64,000 bases of DNA from Protoeuglena noctilucae (Eukaryota; Chlorophyta; Pedinophyceae; Marsupiomonadales; Marsupiomonadaceae): the NCBI GenBank assembly GCA_958009085.1, contig OY253669.1:1612001-1676000 (forward strand). Reading direction: 5' to 3'. Made by a program: the position numbers and the translations under genes. Positions 36,672 to 52,416 of this stretch are shown here, piece by piece. Numbering within the stretch: the first letter of the stretch is position 1; every line of letters starts with the position of its first letter. The notes under the pieces were generated by a model, which saw only the letters and a list, made by a program, of their open reading frames with translations, searched no databases and was not told the DNA's origin.

Positions 36672-37767
36672 CGCGCGCCGCCTGCAGGGGGGGCGGCAAG
36701 GCGGGGGAGAGGGCTCGTCTAGGGCGGCAGCGCGGTGCGGCCCCGCGCCGCCCGTTGCGCCCGCTATTCCCGCCTTCGCTGGCGGTCTACGATACCCGAC
36801 TGCAAAATCAAGCAGCCGGTGGGCCTAGATGCGCGGCGGGCCCGCCAGCCACGCCGACCGGCGCAAAGACCACCCCCTCTGACGGCCAGGGCGGGCGAGC
36901 GCGCCGGGCTCGTTGATTTCCGCCCGGCGGGGGCACCGTGGGCAAGCAAATGCAAAAAACCTCTCCGCGAAACCGCATGCGAGCGCAAACCCCGCGGCGG
37001 GCGCCTGGCGGAGGGGAACAAACCGTGCAGGGCGTGTCCCGCCGGCTGCGAGCGGCCATCCGCCCTCTCCTCGGTCCCTAGAGCTACATGGTATCGGAAT
37101 CAAATCGCGGGCGAGCTCATGGAGCGGGCGGCGGGGTGAAAAGGGCGCTCGGGCCGGCGAGGCCTTTCGGAGCGGAGGGACGCGCATCCGTCGCGCCGGG
37201 CGACGCGATATAGGCAGAAAGCGCGACAAGACACCCCATAGAGCTCACCTGCGCGTCGGAACCGGCGTGCGGCTGCCGCGGGAGGCGGGTCGCCTGGTGG
37301 ACCTGGGCAGAGCACGCGAGGGAGGACGGGCACGATCCCTGCCGCGCCGCGGCCCCGATGCGGGCATGAAGCGACGCGGCGCCGGACATGGTCACGGCAG
37401 CGGACATCGCCGCGGGGGGTGAGCGGGAGGCGGCGCGAACCGGGGCACCCGCCGTGGCCTAGATTAGTGCGCGCCTCGCAGAGGTTGCCAGGACCGTACG
37501 AGACAACAGGAAGAAGTCGCAACCCAAACTGCGGTCGATGCGGCCGGCGGCAAGGAGGAATGGCCACGCACGCCTGCTCTGGCACGAGGGTGCCAGAAAC
37601 TCGCACTTGCCGGCGCCTTTCGGGCGGAGAGCGGCCGTCTCGCGTGGATTGTGGTGGCCTCCCCCCAAAAGCAGTCACGTCTGTAGCAGGGCTGGCCTTC
37701 GACAAACGCGGGAGTCGCCAGGGGCGTGGCGCTCGGGGCCCCAGCGCATCGGCGCCCAGCCGCGGCA
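36672..37767. promoter_or_regulatory. divergent 5' region, CarA / MENG
   Basis: About 1.1 kb between the first visible CarA exon (minus) and the MENG start (plus). It must contain the missing first CarA exon and both promoters. Open frames here (for example 36913-37422) show no motif and are treated as shadows. Confidence 0.4.
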
Positions 37768-38985
37768 ATGCCGATGACCGTTTCCAGGAGCCACTTTTCC
37801 TGGCCACGGTCCGTAGTCCACACGGCATGCCGGTGCGACCTGGTCGCTCTTCGACGCGGCCGCCGCGTGCGGGCGCCACCTGCGCGCGCAGCGGGTGGGG
37901 GGGCGCGCGTGCCTGGCCCTGACGGGGCTTTCGACGAGAGTTCCCGCGGAGAAGCGAGGAGGAAGCTGTTCAACAACATCGCCCCGCAGTATGACGCTCT
38001 CAACGACTTGCTCTCGCTCGGGTGAGGCTCGCATGGCGGGGCGCGTCTCCAGGCCTCTCCTCTCCGCGCCCCGTGGGACCTAGCCCCCCTCGACCCCGCA
38101 GCCTGCACCGGGTGTGGAAGCGATGCGCCGTGATGTGGTGCGCCGCGCCTGAAGGAGGCCGCGTGTTGGACGTCTGCACGGGGACGGGAGACCTGGCCTT
38201 CCTGCTGGCGCAAAGGTGCGGGCGCCCCGCGCTGAGAACGGACGGCTCCACGAGGAAGTGGTGTGAGTCGCGGAAACCCTCGCGGCTCGCAGCGTCGGGA
38301 GGGACGGGGAGGTCGTGGCAGTGGACTTTGCGGCGGACATCCTGCGGGAGGCCCAGCGGCGCTACGACAGCCTTCCCCGGTCGGACAGGTACCGGACACG
38401 CATCACGTTCAAGGAGGGCGACGCACTTCGGCTGCCGTTCGAGGCGAGGAGAGGGTCGCGTCACATGGCGCTCTTGGGGTGGGCCTGGCGGCGTGATGCC
38501 AGAGATGCGGTGCGAGGAGCCGCACGTGCAACCCGCAGGGCAACTCCTTCGACGGAGCGACCATCGGGTACGGCCTGCGCAACGTGGGAGACCCGCTGGT
38601 GGCCCTCCAGGAGCTCTGGAGGGTCTTGAAGCCTGGGACGCGTGCGGTGGTCCTGGACTTCAATAACCCCAGGGACGCCCCCGTGGTCGACCAGTTCCAA
38701 TCGGTGATGCTGTCGCGCGTCGTGGTCCCGGTGGCCTCCATGATGGGCCTGGGGGAGGAGTACGAGTACCTGCGCCCCTCCATCGAGAGGTTCCCGACCG
38801 GCAGGTGCGAACGGCGGGGGCACCACGGAGGGCTTGCAGCTCGCAGGTCTGCTAGCGGTCAAGCCCACGCGGTCTCGCGCGTCCGCAGGGAGCAGGAGCG
38901 CCTGGCGAAGGAGGCGGGCTTCACCAGCGCACGCCACTACGAACTCGCGGGGGGGCTCATGGGGTGCTTGGTCGCAGAGAAGTAG
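37768..38985 (+). CDS. MENG: demethylphylloquinone methyltransferase (UbiE/MenG family)
   Basis: It methylates the naphthoquinone ring in phylloquinone (vitamin K1) synthesis, which supplies photosystem I. Exons 37768-38021, 38102-38215, 38293-38443, 38539-38804 and 38889-38985; 293 residues. Residues 1 to about 55 (MPMTVSRSHFSWPRSVVHTA, then basic) look like a transit peptide. The UbiE core follows: KLFNNIAPQYDALNDLLSLG, the SAM motif VLDVCTGTGDLAFLL, VVAVDFAADILREAQ, IGYGLRNVGDPLVALQELWR, VLKPGTRAVVLDFN, and EEYEYLRPSIERFP. The C-terminus ends EAGFTSARHYELAGGLMGCL. Intron 3 uses a GC donor (GAG then GCGAGG at 38444), giving PFE-GNSFDGATIGYG as in the family. No closer GT site keeps this spacing. 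It is convergent with VDAC. Confidence 0.9.
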
Positions 38986-39212
38986 CACTTGGTCCAGGCG
39001 TAGCGCTCAAGCCGACGCGTCGCACGACCTGCCTTCAAAGGCTTACCCTTCCGAACAAATCTGCTAGCGAGTGCCGAGCCTGTCGCGGCCCCTGACCCCC
39101 CGGCGGCGGCTCTAGCCCAGGAAACGGCGCTCCCAGCGCCTGTCTATGCACAGGGGCGGTGCAGCCCACGGCGCCCCAGGAGTGGCCCTGGCCAGGGAGC
39201 GCGGCACCGCGC

Positions 39213-40755
39213 TCAGGGCTTGAAGTCGATGGAGACCCCCAGCTTGGCGTCCCCGCCCTTGAGCGCGTTGAACTGGCCGCACGCGGTGGCCGTGTGCGGG
39301 CCCAGCTTGCTCTCCGTCGCCAGCTCCAACACGCCCTTGGTGCTGACCTTGGCCTTCATCTTGAGCGCACCCGAGTTCCACTGCGCCCCCGTCGCCGCCT
39401 CCAAGCCGCCGCCCGACAGCTTGTACTTGAGCTCGGCCGCCACCGCCACGTTGCGGACCTGGCTCGACACCAGCGCCCGCACCGTGGCCAGCTGGTCCTC
39501 GGCGAAGACCGAGACCGTGTGGTCCTTGTGCGCCCACCCCGCCCCCAGCGCGTACTTGCTCAGCTTGGCTGATGCCGTGTCGAACGTCGCCGTGCCGCCC
39601 ACGAGCACCTCGGACAGCTTGGTGGAGGCCGTGATGTCCAGCTTGGGCGTGGCCGTGAGCGCGGACACGAACTTGCTGTTCACGAGGCCGTTCCCGTACT
39701 GCGAGGGCGGGAGGAGGGGGCGCGATGGGGCACGGCCGCACGCCCCCCGCGCTCTGTCGCGCCACGCCCCGCGATCGACGACGCACCTCCACCGTGCCCT
39801 TCAGCGACGAGGCATCCACGGGGTTCCCCGCCAGCACGAGCTTGAGGCCCTCCACGTCCCGATCGCCTGCGGGGGGCGGGGCAACGTCGCAGGGAGGTGA
39901 CGCGCCAGGCGCCCCGGCGTGCGGTGCAGGGAGCGCGCGCGGGGGTCGGACTCACGCGTCAGAGAGATGTTGAGGTCAGCCTTGTGGTTCAGCGTCACTT
40001 CGGCCTTGGCGAAGGTCTTGGCGAACGCCGAGACGGTGGCCTTGACCTCGTGCTCAACGTCCCCCCCCTTCTGCGTCATCGTCACCTTCGCGTCCTGCGG
40101 GCGACGCCGTTGCGTGCCGGGAGTGAGGGATCACGTGACCACGCGCCGGCGGGCACGCCGGGGCCCTCCCCGGCGCGGGCGGGTCGCCCGAGAGGGTCCA
40201 GAAGGGACCCGCGACCGCTGCGACCCGTGCGCGGGGGACGCCCGTCCTTAGCCCGACCAGCGGCTTCCCGACATCCCGTGGAAAATGCGTGGCGCGCTCG
40301 GCCGCAGCGCGGGCGCGCGAGGCGAGCGGACGACAGCTAAAGGCGCGAGCCCCCGTGGCGCCGCGTCGGATCCCGCGCGCGGGAGGTCCGCAGCGCGCGG
40401 GGTCGAAAATCCGTCGAGTGCGTGCCAAGTTCTCACCAAGAAGTCCAGGGAAGGCGCGGCCGTGGCCTTCCAACCGTACTGGTACCCCCCCAGCACATCT
40501 GCGGGCCGAGGGACCGAGCGCGCATTACCGGACGATCCGACACTCCCTCTCGCCGCCGCTCGGCGGGGGCGGGGGCCCCGAACGTGCCGCGCGGGGCGGC
40601 AAGACCCGCGCTGTGGTTGTTGGCGCCCAGCGCGAGCCCAGCGGCCCGTGGAGGGCCCCAGAAGCCGGTCAGGGATGAATTCCCCGCATTCCCGGCGCTC
40701 GCTCACCCTTCGCCTTCTTCCCGATGTCGGTGTAGGCGGGGGGGACCTTCGACAT
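39213..40755 (-). CDS. VDAC: mitochondrial porin (VDAC)
   Basis: An outer-membrane β-barrel channel for metabolites. The start is ATG 40755 (MSKVPPAYTDIGKKAKG), typical of the amphipathic N-terminal helix. The next exon, about 40429-40506, gives DVLGGYQYGWKATAAPSLDF. Then come VTMTQKGGDVEHEVKATVSA with FAKAEVTLNHKADLNISLT near 39970-40095, VEGLKLVLAGNPVDASSLKG near 39800, and the long last exon 39213 to about 39700. That exon has alternating strands: LDITASTKLSEVLVGGTATF, KYALGAGWAHKDHTVSVF, and ending LGVSIDFKP. The length and strand rhythm fit plant VDACs (about 275 residues). Introns seen are GT-AG. It is divergent from plastid L11. Confidence 0.85.
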
Positions 40756-41145
40756 GGTTGCCGCCGTGCTGAGAGGGCGCCGCGGGCTGGCTGGACCGGA
40801 GATGCGATGGGAGTCCGGCGAGAGGGGCTGAGGCGGCGCGGTCAGCGGTTCGGGTTTTGTCAGAACTGAAGTGTCACGACACCGCAGCCCGAGTGGCCGC
40901 CCGCCGACTTCCGCCGCCCCTCTCCCGCCCGCCGCCTCCGACATCGCGCCCTCCTTCCCTCAGCCACCGGTGGGCCCAGCCCCTTCCCCTCTGCCGGCCG
41001 CAGGTGCCCTCATCCACGGGGGGCACGCTTGCGGCGGGGCCCTGGCGTCCGCCATTCGCCCGTCTCGCCGCGATTTCGTCGACGCACCCCGTGACCCCGC
41101 CCTCCAGCCCGCCCCCGCGCAGGAGCGAGACATCGACCGTGGACC
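40756..41145. promoter_or_regulatory. divergent 5' region, VDAC / plastid L11
   Basis: 390 bases shared by two organelle-protein genes pointing away from each other. It is GC-rich, with no clear TATA box. Long open frames across it carry no motif. Confidence 0.4.
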
Positions 41146-42176
41146 ATGGCCCCCCTGGCCGCGCGGGCCCGGGTGTCGGCGGGGTTTTCTCGTTCGGAGG
41201 TTTCGACGCGAAGGAGCGTGACTTGCATGGCTGCTAAGGGTGAGGCGGACGGGCCCCTCGGCTGCCAAGCACTGCTGCGGCCCTGCCGCGCGTGACCGGG
41301 CGTGGCTCGGTCACGGCGCGGTCACCCACGAGGGCGTGTGACCCCACCGGCGATCGGGGGACAGGCTGGGCGCCGGGAATCGCGCGCGGCGGCGCGGGGG
41401 GATGGGATCGAGCTGCCCACCAGCCGCGGCCCCCCGTGCCGCGCGTGGGGCGCCTCTCAGTTCCCCGCGGCTGCGCCCTCGCATCCAGGACTTTCCCACC
41501 CGCTTACGAGCGTCGTTGCTTGCCGCACACGCAGTGTCGCGCATTATCAAGCTGGCGCTGCCGGCAGGGAAGGCCAACCCCTCCCCGCCCGTGGGTCCCG
41601 CGCTGGGTGCGGCTGGTGTCAACATCATGGGGTTCTGCAAGGAGTACAACGCAGCGACGCAGGTGAGGCGCCGGCGTCCCGGGGACCCCAGGGAGCTTAC
41701 CGTTGCGACGTTTGTGTCGCCGCCGCGGCCCAGAGGGCCCGAGGCGCGGCCCCCTCGCGACACGCGCATGCGCAACTGCCACCCGTTGCTCTGACTCCCC
41801 CAGGAGAAGGTCGGGCAGGTCATCCCCGTCGTCATCACGGTGTACGAGGACCGCTCCTTCACGTTCGTGCTCAAGACGCCCCCGGCGTCCGAGCTGATCA
41901 AGGCGGCGGCGGGGATCAAGGCGGGGTCGGGCACGCCCCAGGCCAAGAAGGTGGGGTCCATCACCCAGGACCAGCTGAAGGAGATTGCGGCCACCAAGCT
42001 CCCCGACCTCAACTGCACCTCGGTGAGCGGGCGCAGCCGGGGCCGGGAGGCGTCGCGCGTTGCCCGGGGCGGTCGGAGGGCGAGCGCGAGCATGTGGCCG
42101 TTCGGACCCGCAGATTGAGGCGGCGATGCGCATCGTGGAGGGCACGTGCAAGAACATGGGCGTCACCGTGGCATGA
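41146..42176 (+). CDS. PRPL11: plastid ribosomal protein L11
   Basis: L11 forms part of the GTPase-associated centre of the 50S subunit. Exons 41146-41239, 41535-41662, 41804-42022 and 42114-42176; 167 residues with exact phase. Residues 1-28 ([20 protein letters not shown] then TRRSVTC) form a short Arg/Ser/Ala transit peptide, and [13 protein letters not shown] starts the mature part. The N-domain has [20 protein letters not shown] and [13 protein letters not shown]. The C-domain has [21 protein letters not shown], then [20 protein letters not shown]. The phrase [20 protein letters not shown] is close to land-plant plastid L11 ([20 protein letters not shown]), so plastid rather than mitochondrial location is inferred. 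The first exon is short and easily missed. Confidence 0.93.
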
Positions 42177-42541
42177 CGGAGGGGGCCTTAGCACAAGCGA
42201 GGAGACGGACGGGTTGATTGATTGATCTCTCGACAGTGGGAGGCGCGTAGACGTCCTCTGGGCTCGTGTGTGCGTGTGCTGCACATGACAGGGCCTCGTT
42301 TCGGCCCGTCGTGGACGCCCTTGAGGACTGGTGTCCTGTACGGGGTCTGGCATTACTTGTGAAGACGCGACTGCGAGGAGATCTTTGCCAAACGCTCTGC
42401 GGAAGAGCCGTGGGACCTGATAGACGTGTGTGCCCGCCGTCAACAGGCCTTTGCGCCCACTGCTTAGTCCGGGATCCTCCTCTCAAGTCACGGTCATCGT
42501 AAGCTTGTCGAGCAGCCTGCGGGCGGCTCGCTCCGGCAGCC
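42177..42541. other. intergenic, plastid L11 to WDR54-like
   Basis: 365 bases between two plus-strand genes, less GC-rich than the exons. It should hold the L11 3' UTR and the WDR54 promoter. Nothing else is visible. Confidence 0.45.
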
Positions 42542-44269
42542 ATGGCGTACTCGGAGGACGCGCGCGTGACGGCGCGCCTGCGTGCGTCGCCTTCCTTGGT
42601 TTTCCATAACTTGGCGATCCAGGGCGATCGCGTCTTGTACGCGCACATGGTGACTGCTCCGCCCGGCGCCGCGGCGATGACGGATGCCGCATCCGGGCCC
42701 CGGATGCAGATGCGCGCACATGGGCAGCCTCGATCCGCCCTCCCGAGGACTCATGCACGCTGCTGGGCTACGTAATCGCTTTTCGGAATGTGAAATTACC
42801 GCAGGATCAAGTGTGGGCCGTGGAGGTGGCTTCCTTGATGCGCGGAGGCGAGGAGACGAACGTGGACTCCAAAGGGCGCAAGATTGCCACGGCGAGTCTC
42901 TGCGCGGCTAAGAGTGGTACTATGCTGGTGTGTTCAGTCCGGTTGCCCCTGACACTGCGCAGCCGCGAGGTTTATCGGCGACGCTGCGTCTCCCGGGGAC
43001 CCCGCAGGCCCAGGAGATTTGTCAGATGCAGGCCGACCAGGCGGGGCGCGTCGTCAACCACATCTGCCCCATCGTGCTCTCAAGTGGGTCTTTCATCGCG
43101 CTGGCGACCACGCTGGGCGTCCAGGTCTTCGACGGCAGCGGCAAGGCCCTCAAGCTCTTCTGGCCCTTGCCGGAGAAGGTGCCGCCGCGCGCTGCCGACG
43201 AAGAGCGATGCGATTCGCCGCACACAGGCTCTTCTCCTCGCGTCCGTCCTGCATCGATCCCCATTTCATGATACCCGCGCCCGCAGGACGCCCCGGACCG
43301 GGCAGTCGAGCACGCGTCGACCAGCTGCTGCTGGGTGCGGGCCGCGAGCGGCGACGTGTGCCTGTGCGTCGGGTCCTCGAGCGGACGCATCTACGTCTTC
43401 GGGCTGGACGAGGGCGGGGCGCGCATGCCCCACATCGCCACGCTGGTGGACCAGATGGGCAGCTCCATCACGGCCCTCGGGTCGCACCTTCAGAGCCGCG
43501 GGGGGCGCCCATCGCCCGAAGACCCGGCCATGCTCCTCTCGGGCGACGACTCGGGGCGCGTCATCATGTACAGGTGGGCACTTGCGCCGGTCCCCGCACC
43601 TCGCATCGCAGTTGCGGGCGCGCCCCCACCCTGCCTTCTCGATGCACGTGTGGGCGGCACCCTGCCGCGCTTTCTTCTGCCTGTGCGGCCACTGCGTCTC
43701 ACGGAGCGCGCCCCTCGCACCGCCTGTGCAGCGTCCCTGACACCCGGTCCTTCACCAAGTGCGGGGAGCTGTCGGGGCGGACCATCTGCGTGGGCCTGGC
43801 GGCGCGGGGCGACCTGGCCGTCGTGGGATCGATCGACGGCGTCGTCAAAGTCTACAGCCTGTCAGCGCTGGGGCTCCGCGCTGAGGTGGTCGCCCACTCG
43901 CGCCTCATGTCGGCCCTGGGTGAGCGCGGGAGGGGCGCGGAACAAAGGCGCAGCGAGTGGTGGCTCATGGTCTGGTTGTCGCGTTTACGCAAACTCCTGG
44001 GGCACCCATCATTGGACTTCCTACCGCCCATGCTCCCTGCCCCCGCAGCGCTGCACCCAACCCGCGACGTGGTGCTGTCGTGCGGGGAGGACGCCACGGT
44101 GTGCGCTTGGACGCTCCCGACTCCCGGCAACGACGCCGTCCGCATGCTGCTCCAGGCCGTGTGGCAGAACTCGCTCCTGACGGGCGCGTGCTTCGCGGGG
44201 GACAACGTGGTGGTGGTGCCGTATGATCACGAGGAGGCGGCCGTGTACAAAGTCACGGGCACGTTGTGA
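42542..44269 (+). CDS. WDR54-like WD-repeat protein
   Basis: A β-propeller protein similar to animal WDR54. Exon 1 is 42542-42649 (MAYSEDARVTARLRASPSLV). Exon 2 starts near 42807 (DQVWAVEVASLMRG); its 3' edge is unclear, with donors near 42925 and 42970 both keeping phase. Later exons start near 43009, 43288, 43732 and 44049. WD-type blades are seen: ALATTLGVQVFDGSGKALKL, CVGSSSGRIYVFGLDEGG, LLSGDDSGRVIMY, VGSIDGVVKVYSLSALGL, and VVLSCGEDATVCAWTLP. The ending SLLTGACFAGDNVVVVPYDH then EEAAVYKV parallels human WDR54 (QLCGARFCDSSGNSFAVTGY). Function in algae is unknown to me. The stop at 44267 is followed in frame by two more TGA codons inside a tandem repeat. Confidence 0.78.
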
Positions 44270-44301
44270 GACGTGTCGTGAGACGTGTCGTGAGACTTGC
44301 G
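44266..44301 (+). repeat. 12-bp tandem repeat over the WDR54 stop codon
   Basis: GTGAGACGTGTC occurs at 44266-44277 and 44278-44289, with a third partial copy from 44290. The unit is a multiple of three and contains TGA in the WDR54 frame, so three in-frame stops lie 12 bases apart. Confidence 0.85.
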
Positions 44302-44466
44302 TGTCGTTAGAAGCGCAGGGGTGGGCAGGAGGGGGAATGAGGTGAAGCTCAGCGGCTGCAGCGGCTGCTTGCCCCAGCCACAGCCACGCCCTCTGCGGTG
44401 GGCGCGCTTTCGTGGTGCGATGGGAACTCTTGTTGCTTTGGCGCACTGGGTCGGTCAGAGAGGATC

Positions 44467-44471
44467 TGTAA
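44467..44471 (+). terminator. possible poly(A) signal TGTAA for WDR54
   Basis: TGTAA lies about 200 bases after the WDR54 stop. UGUAA is the known poly(A) signal of chlorophyte algae. A five-base match is weak alone; its position between convergent genes is the support. Confidence 0.35.
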
Positions 44472-44490
44472 AACGGAATCGCAGCGAACG

Positions 44491-44495
44491 TTACA
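44491..44495 (-). terminator. possible poly(A) signal TGTAA for SMC3
   Basis: The plus strand reads TTACA, so TGTAA is on the SMC3 strand about 230 bases beyond its stop. It faces the WDR54 signal only 20 bases away, which would make the two transcripts overlap at their 3' ends. Confidence 0.35.
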
Positions 44496-44721
44496 GGGGC
44501 TCTTGCAGCAATGACGCCTTGCAGAGAGCCACACTGTGGGCTCTGTAGCGTGGGCTTTGACAGGAATAGCCAGCTCTGAGCCTGATGGTGCGCGAGCCCT
44601 CTTTCACATGAAGCATGCCTCTGTCGCCATCTCCAATCTACCAGTATCTCATAATGATAGCAAGACAAAGCGCGCCGCAGCACAGGCCCCGTGACGCATC
44701 CGCAAACGCCATCCCTAATGC

Positions 44722-51959
<7,238 letters not shown>

Positions 51960-52416
51960 GGTCCGCGAGCCGCTAATGGATGGGGAAGGTATCCCTCATC
52001 TCACGAAAACTCCTCAGGAGTCCCAGGCCATGCGTCCTGTCCCTGCTGTTGGTTTCCCGACAATGCCAGCCCCTTCCTGCGGCGTATCCGATGATATCCT
52101 TGCTCGATGACGTCACCAACGGCACCGTCGACTACATAAGTGCGCTCAGGCCGGGGCACACGCACCTTTTCCGCGACCCAGGAGTTCCTGCAAGGCCTCT
52201 TCTCTGGCACGATAGGGGTATCGTCCCGGCTCTCCCTCCTGGCATCTCGCGGTGCCCGAGGGACGTTGCGGAGAGCGCAAGGGTTTGTTGCGTGACCTGT
52301 GGAGGCCCACTGGCGCCGCGGCCGGGGGAGTGGTGCGCGGCAGAGACGGAACTCGCGCACCCGCCCCTGGCCGACCCCTCGCCGCGCATCTGGCCCAGAA
52401 CACGCCGCCCACAGCG
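51960..52416. promoter_or_regulatory. divergent promoter, SMC3 / RFT1
   Basis: About 457 bases between two divergent starts, with a perfect 8-bp palindrome near the middle (listed separately). No other clear box is seen. Confidence 0.5.
52108..52115. promoter_or_regulatory. TGACGTCA palindrome (bZIP/CRE-type box)
   Basis: A perfect TGACGTCA lies in the SMC3/RFT1 divergent region, about 150 bases from the SMC3 start and 300 from the RFT1 start. This is the classical CRE/TGA-type site of bZIP proteins. In 66% GC DNA such an octamer is expected by chance about once per 50-60 kb, so position is the only argument. Confidence 0.4.

Larger units (their letters stand above)
44270..44721. other. convergent 3' region, WDR54 / SMC3
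   Basis: About 450 bases between convergent stops. It holds both 3' UTRs and the two facing TGTAA signals listed separately. No gene is seen. Confidence 0.5.

Noticed and set aside
44267-44293. TGA codons after WDR54 as selenocysteine or read-through sites
   Set aside because: The protein is already complete by comparison with WDR54. The following codons are just the repeat, and no SECIS-like hairpin was seen.
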